Source of the DNA: Brienomyrus brachyistius
Lineage: Eukaryota > Chordata > Actinopteri > Osteoglossiformes > Mormyridae
Assembly: GCF_023856365.1 (NCBI RefSeq)
Contig: NC_064541.1
Coordinates: 18,166,214 to 18,230,213 of the forward strand
Length of the DNA: 64,000 nucleotides
Reading direction: 5' to 3'
Of this stretch, positions 37,955 through 49,995 are shown piece after piece; position 1 is the first letter of the stretch; every line of letters starts with the position of its first letter. The notes beneath the pieces were generated by a model. That model did not search any database. It saw only the letters and a program-made list of their open reading frames with translations, and was not told the DNA's origin. Position numbers and translations under genes: made by a program.

Positions 37955-38167
37955 GTAAGACCGGGACAATCGCCCCCGCTCCCCCAGCCCCAACCTGCTC
38001 CCGCTGTTTTGTTTGTAAACACATGGAGACGAAGACGGTGGCAAAAAATATTAACAGCTGCTGCGTTATTTGACACACTTGCAAAATTGCGTTTCAAACT
38101 GCACAGTCACATCTTCTGCAGGGAACACATGTCTGTTAACTAATCATAAAAGCCTTTATTTATATGT

Positions 38168-38212
38168 GTATATATATATATATATAATATATTATATATA
38201 TATTAGCGTGCA

Positions 38213-38247
<35 letters not shown>

Positions 38248-38248
38248 T
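38168..38248. repeat. (TA)n-rich microsatellite pair
   Basis: Two TA runs separated by TTAGCGTGCATGTGTGTG. It lies about 210 bases inside MEOX2 intron 1. Confidence 0.9.
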
Positions 38249-41200
38249 TCAGTTTAGATATTTTTAAATGTTCACACTGTACATACGTTTTAGGTCAGGC
38301 GGCTAATATGGAAAATGTCATTGTTCATAAATTATCTATAAATAAAAAATACTACTTTCTAAAAAATATTTTTGAGTATATTCATGCTCTTTCAAAAATT
38401 AATGTAAAACTTCAACAAAAGATTAAGCTTTATTTGATAAAATATGTAATTCTGAAACACATTAAAGGCCAAACAGTTTTCTGTATGACATAATTAAATG
38501 TAAAATTTATAGCGTGACTTTTTTATGATAAGTTAACCTGACCCTTGATTAACAACCTGTTAAAAAGACAATAACGAGTATCAGAAAGTAAGACAAATAA
38601 ATAACCTTATTATATATTGTCTGTTATATGCAGTATATAATAAGCCACATAGATTTCAGTCACTAATATGAGGTTTTATATGTTTAGATATGTCACGATG
38701 TTTAATTAAACAGTGAGCTTTAAAATTAATTTCCATAACCAGTAAAAATGCATTGAAATAGCACCAAAACTAAACCTTCTGATAAACGTTGACATGATCA
38801 TTTAAAGACACCATGTTGGTATGTTGACCGTGCTGCTACATACTTATGATGTACATTAAAAATATGTCGCTGAATCCTCAATCTAATAAATGAATGTGGA
38901 AATACATACCTGCATTCCTCAAGTTTCGGTGTATTTTTCTGAATAATAAGAGACTATAATAATTGACAATTTTCTTAAATTAATTGGGTGTGAAGAAAGT
39001 ATTGTTGAAAAAAATGGCCGTAAATTTTTTATGTTTTTTTTTTTTGGTTCTGCGATGTAAAATGTGAGCAGTTCGGCTCCCACACGGAGAGAGTAAAATA
39101 ATTTTAGGTCCGTCTGTGTATCACACTTCTACCCCAAGTATATTCAGCACAAGTCGTGAGGCCGCAGCCTGCTCTCCTCCGGCTGCTTAAAAACCCAGTT
39201 GCGTGTTACATTCAAGTAGCTGTACAGAGTTCCACCTCACAGTTTTCACCATTTTCCTTTGAGATTTAAGACTGTAAACTAATCCATTGCAGTAAAACCC
39301 ACAGTGATCGGCGTCCATCATGCGTAAAGCAATTTTTGAAGCACTGCAGTAATTCACATAGCTAACAATCTGACACTTTAAACTAGATCAGTATTCGTAT
39401 AACTCTTTCAGGGTAGATACCTTTTCAGAGACACATGTATAATTTTGTATCACACATACACACACACACACACATACACACAGACACAAACACACACAGA
39501 CACCTAGTTGTCAAATAAAAATACTGATTAACAATAAAAATATTGCACGACATTATGTACTACGAGCTACTATCGTAAACGCAGTTATCTTTACTACGTG
39601 CTGTTGTTTTCTTTCTTTTGGAGAATGAATGTAAGACGTACAGCTTTAATTACATACTTCTATATTCTGTAATTCATTCAAGCGTGCAATAAACCACCGA
39701 CTAGCACGGTACACAAAGTGAAATCTGCACGCCACTTGTTAAAATAGAAAGGAAATCCTTCCGCAGTGGATTATACTTTAGCCTAGGCTACACGACATCA
39801 GTGCTACCAGCGTTCTTTTCATTTTCTTGAATGCCCATGTAATACAGGCCTCCTAAGAGTATGAATAAAAGTAAAAGATAAGCATCAAGCACAGCACTTA
39901 TACCATAGTTTTAAAAACATTTAAAGCATAAATGAAATGTGTTTACATTTGGCATGGTTTATAACGTTAGATGTTCTATGGCTGTGGTGAATTGTAAGTG
40001 TCCTTCAAATTTATATAAATTCTCCATACTTAAAGAATGCGTAACACAACACTTGAACTCTAGAGCTCTTTGGTTACAGCTGCCAGAGCACAGTCTTTAT
40101 TATTTTCCCTTCATGCTGTCACTAATCATTCTTATTACTGAATATGGTTAGCTAGCGGGTGTAGTCACTTGTCCAAATAATGTGATGAGCTCACTGAAAG
40201 CGAATGGTTTCATTTGCTGGAATTCGAAACCCAAACGAAACCTTGTATTATTTCATGTTATAAATTAAAATAAGTTGATTTGTACAAATTTATGGCACCA
40301 GAATAGCTTTTTTGATTTAATTTAAAATGTTTGTTTTGCTTTCCCTAACCTCATAAACGTAATTGCCGTTGATTATCACCCCTAAGAGATTACCCTTACC
40401 TTAAAAGTTACTGAGAAGACCAATGTACCACTACCCTTTAAAACCTGTTTCACATTAGAAACTGCAAAGGAAGTATTTCAACCCGCTGAGCTAAGGGTGC
40501 CATTGTTTGCACCTGGTCCATTTATTTTTTGATGGAAGGTCCAATACTTTGCCGACATTACAGCAATTGTATAATGTGCAGAGACTCAACTGTGTTCAAA
40601 CATCTCAGAGTAAGCCTAGGCTTTTTAGGTTTTCAGTTTAAATGTTAACGAGCGACGCATTCATACTTCAGAGCTCATAAGCGGTTTCCCCCTTTAGCAT
40701 TTCAGGTAAAATCTTGTATCCTGCTGGGTTATACAAGAGACCTCCATCAGCTCTCATGCCTTCCATGCGAAAGCCATGCAGTCGCAATGTCACACTTGCC
40801 GTATGTTATTGGTACTAATTTGGCTCGTCGCGTGAGCGATGCTAATCATGTTCACCCGTTACTGAAGGCAGCGGAAACACCCAGCCACGTATAGATTGCA
40901 AAACCAAAGCTTAGCGTCATTTTTGTGGGGCTTCTTGGGTGTTTGCGACCCATTAGCAGTATTAACTAAGCCTTATGATTTATTGCAGCCCTACTGCTGT
41001 AGCTAGGGTGTTGTTTAGGAGCAAATCGGACTGCGCTTATCCATTTAGCAATCGTGACCTTGAAGAATCGTTCGGCCTTTTCCACATGCCTTCTTTTTGT
41101 AGAGAGATGAAAGTCACACCAGAGACCTAATTGCTGTGGTCTAGTGGCTATGCTGTAAAACTGTGGACTGCTTTATTTATGTCACTTTGCCTTCAAGCAG

Positions 41201-41761
41201 CTGCGTCTGTTCTTTCTTTCTTTCTTTCTTACTTTCTTTTTTCTTTCTTTTCTTTTTTTTTTACCTAATAGCAGTGTTTACCAGAGAGTAAATAAAATTA
41301 TAGGCTTGTTTTAATCATGAAACAAAAACGGAGCCAGGTTTGAGCTGGCTTTCGCTGTAAAGTAAATAAGGAAGGATATAGGGTTAATGACTGAGGGCCA
41401 TTTGCAATGAGGTGTGAAGTAGGAACAAGAGCTTCTCATAAACATCAAAATTACACATTAATACGGTAATTGAATTGTTTCCGAGTCTGAAAATTGCGTC
41501 TCATTTTAAGCATTTTTTTTTTTTTTTTACTTTGCTGCTGCACTCTATGTAAATGTACGGCTGCTCTGTTATGAAGGGTACGGCAAAATAACGGAATTGA
41601 CACTGTGTGATAAGCTACCAAGGCGTTCTTTGGCACTTATACGTCCTCTGTAGCTATCCTCTGTAGATAGACCACTCCTCCAGTCTTAATTATTTTACTT
41701 CTCAGTTATATCCATGTCTCCATATTCAAATTTCTCTGTATTAGAATACAGAGAGAGTTTA

Positions 41762-42053
41762 ATAAAAACCTTGAGAAGTAAGTCATAATTCGAGATTAAA
41801 GTCAAAGTTATGAGAAAAAAATCATTACTTTCGAGAAAATGTGCAAGAATCAAGTCATAATAATTTGAGAATAAAGTAATAAAGTTACAAGATATAAGTA
41901 GCGATTTATTTGGATGCAGCCTTTGGATTTATTTAAAAAAAAGAACTTTTATCTCGAAGCTTTAGCACTTTATTCTCGAATCATTATGACTTTATCCTTG
42001 CAATTTACAGCTTCATTCTTGAAAGTTATGACTTTATTCTCAAGGTTTTATAT
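41762..42053. mobile_element. Fold-back (palindromic) MITE-like element
   Basis: The left end (AAAACCTTGAGAAGTAAGTC, then ATAATTCGAG) is complementary to the right end (GACTTTATTCTCAAGGTTTT). The arms repeat the motif GAGAATAAAGT / ACTTTATTCTC several times in opposite orientation, so the element would fold on itself. It has no coding capacity. I recognise similar GAGAATAAAGTCATAA palindromes from fish genomes, but cannot name the superfamily. The exact ends are approximate. Confidence 0.6.
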
Positions 42054-43689
42054 ATTTTATTTTTATTAATAGTGGCCCTATATCTCTGTCGTAATTCTGT
42101 CCAGTTGAATTTACATAATAATAAAGAGCATCGATGAATATACTGTAAATGCAATAGCATCCAAAAAAGGCAACGAATGTTAAAGGCACACAGCAGCCAA
42201 ATTACACCATCTTTCATGCATTTGTCTTTTTAATTGTAACTGAATATTATAGATGCAAACTTTTCTGACAAAAGCATATTATGATACATTTACAAACATA
42301 AAGTGGTATAAAATGGCATGTATACTCCTAAATAACAATTTCAGTAAATCACATGCTGTACATTTTTGGGGGGAAAAACTGTAATGTAAAAAAAAGCTGC
42401 ATCCAATCAGCTATCATGTTATTTGCAGCTGAGCCTAAAAATGAAAATCCACAATTGCTGTTTTATTGGATTATTAAAACACACATTTACTCTGATTCGG
42501 TCTTTCTTCCCCTCCCGGATGTACTGAGGCATTTCCTTGGTTGGCAAGCTTTACCATAATAGTTTATCTTCGCATTGCCAGTCGGATTAGCAGACACTAT
42601 CTGGCCTTCAGTATTTGCTACACTAAGCTAATCGGTACAATAGCAACACAAAGGCTCCTAATAGAAGTATATGGTGCATAAGGAAATACTGAACAACAGC
42701 ACACACATACGCATACTGCCGTAGCTATAATTATGTTATTGGTAATATAATAATAGTATTTTCTTACTGGACTATGACTTATTTTTTTGTCTTTTTTGGG
42801 ATGTTCCATGGTTTGAATGCAATACTCTTGTACATTTTGTTAAGAATAAAAAAAAAAAGTAAAATAAAATAAAATAATGGATGCCTCTAATCCACGGACC
42901 ATTTCAATCAAAATACAATTTTTACCACAAACGTTTATTTAAAAATGTAGCTTACATACAATGGGTTTTTTTTTCTCAATGGAAACATTTCGCCATGGAC
43001 ACAAAATGAGTCTCGCCACGAACATGCTTGTGTGAGCAGGTTGCAGATCCCTGTTATGGTCTCAACATTATGGCGTGCGGAGGGGGTGATGTGGAACTTG
43101 CTCTTTGGCAAGTTAAAGACTTTCTTGTGTGCTACACTTCTCACTTACTGGGAAAAAGGTCCGTTTCATTTAGAGAGCATTCAGAAATGAGGCGGCGGGG
43201 TTAGGGTTTGGCGGGACGGCTGGACACAAGTGTAAGAAGCGAAGTAATTACAAAAAAACACTGTAACTAAGCGCTAATTGGCAAGCTCGTGATCATAAAG
43301 GGAGACACATTATAAAAGCCTGAGGTAAATAAAAGAAGGAAACATATTTTTATACATCCCATAAAGCTGCTTTGTTCCATATTAACACTAGAACTGCCAA
43401 ATCTACGCAAATTTGCGTAAATTCCCTGGGCCTAACACCTACTAGCATCCCTGCTGAGAGTTTCTTGGGCCATTGTCCTCCTGCTTTTGTTGTGCAAACA
43501 CACCCATTACCTGTGAGGCCTGGCACATTTGCATTTTTTTACTCAGAGCAGCTAAAATCCAAGGCAGGCTAAACCTCTGTGTGTGACATGGAAACCTTCA
43601 CAAAAGTCTGCCATATCTATACCAAATATCCCACATGCTGACTGACCTGCAAATATGAAAGACACACATTCACAAAATATATGGAAGCA

Positions 43690-44776
43690 CAAGTCTGTTT
43701 TATTTATAAAAAAAATTTAGTGTTTCAAACTTTGCAGTGTTTGCAGACCCAGTGACCATCATCCCTGCATTTGGCGCAAGTGAATTTGTAACACTTTGCA
43801 CTGGTAAACCTGCTGCGGTTTCTGTTGCAGTTCTCCTGTACCTGACACTGAGTTGTCCATACAAGTCCTGGCACAGCAGCAGCCTTCCTCTGTCCCCATA
43901 GCCTTTTGTGGCATAAATTGGCAATGGAGTTCCTTGGCTAGATGACTCAAAAATAATCTTCTTTTGCCTTCCCACCCTGTACATGCCTTGTACAGAACGT
44001 AGGAATTTGCCACCACCAGGTCCAGCATGTTGTAAAATACAGCTACTGGCCACCTGCATGTTGCTGCTCTTACGGAATACATGCGCGCCATTTGGTCCAA
44101 CACATTTACACCACACTATAACAGCAGAGAGAGAGAGAGTCATGAGTGTATTTGCTTTTTTTCTACCTTCTTTCTATATAGGCCTGTATAGTACATATCA
44201 GAAAACATTGTAGCACTGATGTAAAATTATACACACATTCACATACCTTCATGTGGTTATAGTCTGTTATCGTGTTGGGTTTCCTCTTTCTGCCTTCACA
44301 GATCGCCACATCTTGGTCCAAGGAACTCAGAACACACACAATCTTGTTTTTTTAGGTGCATAAATTGTCAAGGAGACACTGCCACTTCTAAGCACTGACG
44401 CGGAGAATTCCTCTTGCTGTGCAGTGTCCTTTGAAATTGGAGGAAGTTCATACCAAACTTTATTCCCTGTGCTCAGTAGTGTTGTTTTGCGCTGAAGCAG
44501 TCTGTGTGACAGTGCCAGTGAGGTGAAGAAATTGTCCGTTGTGACATTTCTCCCGTCATCCAGAAATGGCTCCATCAGACTCATGACCATGTTCTCTGCC
44601 AGCCTCTCCCTTTTCTGGTGACTGGGGTCCTTTCCCAAGTTAGGGGACACGTTGCAGACGTATTTGGTCTCCAAATCCGTGGCCATCCAGAACTTGATCC
44701 CAAATTTGTCCGGCTTGGATGCGATATACCAAGTGACATGGAATGGATCCACATCTACTCCACGTTGTCTTTCCAC
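43690..44776 (-). pseudogene. piggyBac transposase remnant, left arm
   Basis: On the - strand this encodes the catalytic and C-terminal parts of a piggyBac-family (DDE_Tnp_1_7) transposase. In order: [18 protein letters not shown] with the first catalytic Asp; NVTTDNFFTSLALSHRLL with the second; then GVNVLDQM and WPVAVFYNMLD. The third catalytic Asp (GVDTLDQM in the family) reads Asn. The C-terminal Cys-rich finger survives (TCAKCRDDGHWVCKHC, then KV and stop, about 43740-43790) but in a shifted frame. An in-frame stop just before GVNVLDQM and frame breaks make it inactive. The N-terminal part is missing; an L2 takes its place upstream. Confidence 0.85.
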
Positions 44777-45935
44777 CGGTGTCCCTCAGGGCTCGGTTCT
44801 TGGCCCTCTCCTATTCTCCCTCTACACTAAATCTCTTGGCGAAGTTATATCCTCACATGGCTTCTCCTACCACTGCTATGCCGATGACACTCAACTCATC
44901 CTCTCCTTCCCTCCCTCAGACACTCATGTCTCCACTAAGATCTCTACATGCTTGGCAGACATCTCATCTTGGATGACCACTCACCAGCTAAAACTCAAAA
45001 CTAGTAAAACTGAGTTGCTTTACATCCCGGCTGACTCATCCCCCCTCCAGGACCTTGCGATCTCCTTTGACAACTCCCTGATCCGTCCTTCGGTTTCTGC
45101 TAGAAACCTTGGAGTTACCATAGATGATCGGTTGTCATTTTCCTCACATATCGCCAGTCTTTCTCGCTCTTGTCGGTTTCTCCTCTTTAACATCAGGAGG
45201 ATACGTCCATTTCTTTCCACCCAGGCTACCCAGATACTCGTCCAGTCCCTCGTCATCTCACGCCTTGACTACTGCAACTCGCTTCTAGCGGGTTTACCAC
45301 TGAGCGCCATCCGTCCCCTCCAACTGATTCAGAATGCAGCTGCTCGTCTTGTTTTCATCCTTCCCAAGTTCTCCCACACCACTCCTTTGCTGCGCTCCCT
45401 CCACTGGCTTCCTGTAGCTGCACGCATCAGATTCAAAACACTGATGCTCGCATACAAAGCCAAAAATTCTCTGGCACCATCCTACCTAAAGGACCTCATC
45501 ACACCCCGCTCTGCACCACGATCTCTCCGATCCTCCAGCACTGCTCGACTGGTCCCACCTCCCCTCAAGGCACAAGGAAGACACGCATCTCGGCTCTTCT
45601 CTGTCCTGGCACCTAATTGATGGAATGAACTCCCCCTAGATGTCCGAACAGCTGAATCCTTGAATGTCTTCAAGCGACGACTCAAAACTTTTCTTTTTCA
45701 GAAATACCTGACGTAGAACTTCTATATTCTTACTCGACTCTTTTTCTGGTGTGTGTTTTAAAAAAATTAAATAAAATAAAAATTCTGCACTACTCAATGG
45801 CGTTCTCAGAGATAGTATTCGTAGCTGGGGTCCTTATTGAGCTAACATCGGAAATTCATTGCAGAGTCTCAAAGCACTTATGTAAGTCGCTCTGGCTAAG
45901 GGCGTCTGCCAAATCCTGTAAATGTAAATGTAAAT
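44733..45935 (+). mobile_element. 5'-truncated L2-type LINE (reverse transcriptase C-terminal half)
   Basis: The + strand encodes the late part of a non-LTR reverse transcriptase: [18 protein letters not shown], then HCYADDTQL with the catalytic YADD box at 44877-44888, then [27 protein letters not shown] and [13 protein letters not shown], ending in [17 protein letters not shown]. A TGA at 45618-45620 interrupts the last block. The 3' tail (GTAAGTCGCTCTGGCTAAGG, GCGTCTGCC, then AAATGT units to 45935) is the classical fish L2 end. The copy is about 1.2 kb, much shorter than a full element, as expected from incomplete reverse transcription. It sits in the N-terminal side of the left piggyBac copy. 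Confidence 0.9.
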
Positions 45936-45959
45936 ATACTGCATGGACAATGAACCTTG

Positions 45960-46470
45960 GTCGAGAACAGCTGTACATCTATGTTCATGTGTTCTCCTGG
46001 AGTGAAACTTTCAGCACAGTTCTTGGTGAAGGCTGGCAGAGAACGTGGTCATGAGTCTGATGGAGTCATTTCTGGATGACGGGAGAAATGTCACAATGGA
46101 CAATTTCTTCACCTCACTGTCACTGTCACACAGACTGCTTCACTTTACTGGGCATGGTGAATAACGTTTGCCGTGAACTTCCTCCATTGGCAAAGGACAC
46201 TGTACAGGGAGAGGAATTCTCCACGTCAGTGTTTAGAATGGCGCGCATGTATTCAGTACGAGCAGCAACAAGCAAGTGGCCAGTAGCTGTGTTTTACAAC
46301 ATGCTGGACTTGGTGGCGGTGAATGCCTACGTTCTGTACAAAGCATCTACAGGGTGGAAAGGAAAAAGAAGATTGTTTCCGATTCTTCTAGCCAAGGAAC
46401 TCCATTGCCAAATACAGGGATGATGGTCACTGGGTTTTCAAACGCTGCAAACACAGACTTTGAAAGATAG
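45960..46470 (+). pseudogene. piggyBac transposase remnant, right arm
   Basis: On the + strand this is a second copy of the same transposase region. LAENVVMSLMESFLDDGRN and TMDNFFTSLSLSHRL are readable near 46035-46140 and carry the second catalytic Asp. Then come MARMYSVRAATSKWPVAVFY, NMLDLVAVNAYVLYK and LLAKELHC (about 46239-46410). After that the sequence jumps to GATGATGGTCACTGG, so roughly 150 bases present in the left arm are deleted, including part of the Cys-rich tail. Several frameshifts and stops. The segment before 46030 is too diverged to align with confidence. Confidence 0.8.
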
Positions 46471-47144
46471 ACAGACTGTGTGGGACAGTAACCACTGAGA
46501 CAAAAGGCAGAAAGATGACGAAGAGATGAACCTGGAACTGAGGCACGGATACATCAATTTTTACATGAACAGCCAAACATGCAAAGCTGGAGAGATCACA
46601 CAAAAACAAAATTCACTTTTGGTGTTATAATTCAGTGATGGCCAATGAAAATGAAATGACATTTTATTCTGTATGTGTATGAGCATGTCAAAAACCATGG
46701 ACCATGACTTCACTCAGCTTATGACATTTATATACAAACATGCATTGGAGACTGAAGTGTTAGCATGTTTTCATTTTATTCATTTCATTCTATTAGCAAC
46801 TTTTCATTCTATTTTCACTCAATTTGTTTTATAAATAACACAGACTTGTGCTTCCATATATTTTGTGAATGTGCGTCTTTGTCAGTCAGCGTGTGGGATA
46901 TTTGGTATAGATATGGCAGACTTTTGTGAAGGTTTCCATGTCACACACAGAGGTTTAGCCTGCCTTGGATTTGAGCTACTCTGAGTAAAAAATGCAAATG
47001 CGCCAGGCCTCACAGGTAATGGGTGTGTTTGCACAACAAAAGCAGGAGGAGGATGGGGCTGAAGACCTGCGAAAATCACAGCAGGGGTGACAAACACCTT
47101 GGGACTCTCAGCAGAGAATAAAAACTCGGTAAATCTAGTGTTAA

Positions 47145-47467
47145 AATCGCAAAAGAAGTTGATTCCATTAACAGTGAGACAAATTAACTCCACATTGGAA
47201 AGTGTTGAAACCCAGTGACTGAACTGTTGCCAGATTCAGGAGTATGCCCCCCCACCCCCCAGCAAGCTGCACAGTGAATGAAAGGACATAAACAATAGCT
47301 GTATGTTAAAACTATGGCCTAATCGTTTTCCTTACCTGAATCCTTACACACTTTCTATTTATTTGCATGTAACACATGCATTTGTTTGTCTGTAGACCAA
47401 TTTGCTCCGTGTTTTCTCTTCCTCGAGTTCTTCACGGGCGTGCAGAAAGCTTCGCTTTTCCTTTCAG
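47145..47467 (+). other. MEOX2: MEOX2 intron 1, 3' end
   Basis: 323 bases between the composite element and exon 2, ending in TTCGCTTTTCCTTTCAG. A C-run (CCCCCCCACCCCCC) lies at about 47249-47262. The frame of exon 2 is open back to 47386, so a transcript starting here could give an N-terminally different protein, but nothing shows that it does. Confidence 0.6.
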
Positions 47468-47640
47468 ATTCCCAGGACGGCAGCTGTAAGTCAGACATGA
47501 GCGGCAAGCCCAGGAAGGAGAGGACGGCGTTCACCAAGGAGCAGATCCGGGAACTGGAGGCGGAGTTCGCCCATCACAACTATCTGACAAGGCTGCGGCG
47601 CTATGAAATAGCGGTGAACCTTGACCTCACGGAAAGACAA
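47468..47640 (+). CDS. MEOX2: MEOX2 exon 2, homeodomain residues 1-44
   Basis: Encodes the end of codon 167 and residues 168-224. After [13 protein letters not shown] comes the homeodomain (residues 181-240): [20 protein letters not shown], then [20 protein letters not shown] and TERQ. Arg5 and Phe8, Leu16 and Phe20 of the homeodomain fold are present. This block is nearly invariant between MEOX proteins. The acceptor is CCTTTCAG before 47468 and the donor GTATGA at 47641. The intron falls after homeodomain residue 44, as in many homeobox genes, and leaves phase 0. Confidence 0.97.
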
Positions 47641-49734
47641 GTATGATAGCCGTTTTATATTCGCAAGGCCTTACACCTTGTTCAGTTGCCATAAAAATGT
47701 AAGGTGAACTGTAGGATGTTCCGTATGACTGTATTATCCAATCAGCTTATTCAGTTTAAATAAATAAAAATAAGTTTACGCAAGACTGCCGTGCTAATAA
47801 TGTTCTAGAGAATAAATGAAGACAAAGTCTGAAAAAGCCTGGATGTTATATCTGGAGCAATGCCAGCATAAAGTGGTAATCAGGAGAACAAAAGGATAAG
47901 AATGACACAGTCATGTAAGTGCAACACAGTAAGACCCTCATTTTAGCCACGGATTTTTGGTGTGAACCCCAGCTGTCATCTCGGAGGGTTACTTCTGGGG
48001 GCCAGATGGCCCAAGTATCCCTTCAGCTAGGTAATAAGTAAGTAATGGAAAAAGGAGAGGGAAGTACTGTTCAGAAGGACGTTTCAGCCTGCAAACTCCC
48101 CCTCCGTTTTTAAAAACAACTTCCCAAGCATATTTAAATTTATATGTTGCAACATGCCAAGTAAATCCCCAATATTACAGTCAACAATACATCAGAAACT
48201 ACAAGCTGTAAAAACCATCACATTCAGGTAATAAAATCTAGTAAGACGTCTCAAATCCCCACAAACTTAAAGTTTAAGAAATTCCAAATACGTCAAATTA
48301 TCGATACCAAGTCTGCCGCTACCATTTACACTCCATGTGGAAATGTAACCAAAGATTGTCCATATAAATAGAACTGACTAAAGATTTAAATATCCTCTAA
48401 AATATTTAAAAGCAATAACTGTCTTTTTCTCAGCGTCATGCAAATTGTAGGAATACAATTCACCTCGATCACATCCACCATGCAAAGTGAGGTTCACAGA
48501 GATCAGCTTCCATTATTCTTGATGACAATTGTAGTGATGTGTCCAAAGCATTAAACCCAATACATCAGGAATGTGAATATTTCTAATTTATTTAAAATAT
48601 ATTACATTTATTGATCAGTTGTTATTGATAGCTATTTCAGAATGTTTTGGAATTTTGCATATGAGTTTAAGGTCTTTGCTGACGGTTTTATTCTTGATCA
48701 CAGAATATATTTATTTAAACACATACCGACAAATATATTCCTGTATAAATATATAATTTAAAAATTTAAATCTAAAAATGAAAATCACTATAGCTATAAA
48801 CAATAATTTAATTATACCATCACCAGGATGTAATTAAAACTTTCCTTGCATAAGTGAATTTAACAAAATATGTCTCAGGTCGCTTCTTATTAGACTGAGA
48901 ATAAATATGGAAACTTAAAAGCTTTATCTATTTTAACATCCTTTATGTAAACGGTTTTAAACAGTTTACATAATTTGTAATAATGTAATATTATACATGC
49001 TGCAGTCAAATCACTTCATTGCAGTTCCACAATAATCTATTCATTTTTATTTAATCCAGTATTAGCACTTTTGCAAAGGAGTACAGTATGTTTTCCAATC
49101 ACACATTAGCAGCCATTGGCCCCAGCTGAGTGTTAAATAGAGTAATTACTCTACTGTTTTTCCATTTGCCATTATATGATTTTTTTTGTGAATCCTCTTC
49201 AACTTCCAACCCGTCACTGGAGAATCTCATGCAGTCAGTGGCCTGACGGGCACTGCCAAAACCCAACACAAACGTTTGCACTGTTAACCATCTCCCAGGC
49301 CATGTGACTAGCAGCCTCAGCGTGACGACCCCTAAAATAAAACCAGAGATGTCCCCCTCGCTGTGTCTTCTCCCATGGCTGGCCCTACCGTTTTAAGCAA
49401 CAGCTTAATCATCACTCTGAGAGACGTAAATACTGGCCAACTTGTTGAGTAAGGGAAACCAGAAGGAGATTGATGTCCAGGAGCAGATGTGACTGATACA
49501 TCAGCACATAATTGCTAATATAGAAGTAGCCACTTAAGGCAAACATTACAATCATTAAGACCCTAAAGTTCTAGACTGACTCAAAGAACACAAAACTTTC
49601 CATTTGCAGATAAGGACTATTTTTGTTACGCTACAGTATGTTTTAAATCATCGCTTTATTTTTGACATGACGCATTTCCTGTGGGTGATGTAACAAGCCC
49701 AGGAAAGGGATGCTGAGATGTATTTTACATCTAC

Positions 49735-49985
49735 ATGATTGTAATGAGATGGTGCAGTGGTGGTCCAGCGGACAGGGTTGATGTATCACACCTTTCAGAG
49801 TCGAGGGGCTTAAATCCCGCCCTCCATGTTTGCCTGTGGAGTGTACGTGACGTGCATGTTTTCACCCATGATCACACAGGGAAAACATGCGGATTCCACA
49901 CACACGTAGCCAGGGTGGAAACTCAAACGCTGGTCCCAGGGGTGTGAGGCAGCAGTGCTAACCATGGTGCCACCGTGCCATTCAA
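49735..49985 (+). mobile_element. Dispersed repeat, tRNA-like head region
   Basis: GATGGTGCAGTGGTGGTCCA...CTTAAATCCCGCCC resembles a decayed tRNA-type head (box B GGTTCGAATCC-like). It is followed by GTTTGCCTGTGGAGTGTACG and ACACAGGGAAAACATGCGG. At 49915-49980, GTGTGAGGCAGCAGTGCTAA and CCATGGTGCCACCGTGCCA are the reverse complement of the usual head of this family (TGGCACGGTGG...TTAGCACTGCTGCCTCACAC). Two half-copies in opposite orientation therefore seem to be joined. The name of the family is not known to me. Confidence 0.5.
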
Positions 49986-49995
49986 TGGCACATGT

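Larger units (their letters stand above)
37955..43381 (+). other. MEOX2: MEOX2 intron 1, 5' part
   Basis: AT-rich intron with donor GTAAGA at 37955. It contains paired (TA)n runs at about 38168-38248, a degenerate CA-rich run at 39453-39505, a pyrimidine (CTTT)n tract at 41212-41262, a T-run at 41513-41529 and a fold-back element at 41762-42053. No additional exon was seen. Confidence 0.65.
43382..47144. mobile_element. TTAA-bounded composite: inverted piggyBac halves around an L2
   Basis: The outer limits are TTAA at 43382-43385 and at 47141-47144, the piggyBac target site. The inner ends are complementary: CACTAGA reads inward from the left and TCTAGTG lies at the right. Both arms hold the 3' half of the same piggyBac family, on opposite strands, with matching non-coding ends (for example GCAAACACACCCATTACCTG on the left and its complement on the right). 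An L2 fragment fills the middle. Both outer ends therefore correspond to the same end of the parental element. The arms differ by many substitutions and an internal deletion, so this is old. Confidence 0.75.

Noticed and set aside
37430..38044. 204-codon - strand frame opposite MEOX2 exon 1
   Set aside because: GC-rich coding DNA often leaves the opposite strand open. The + strand product is unmistakably MEOX2.
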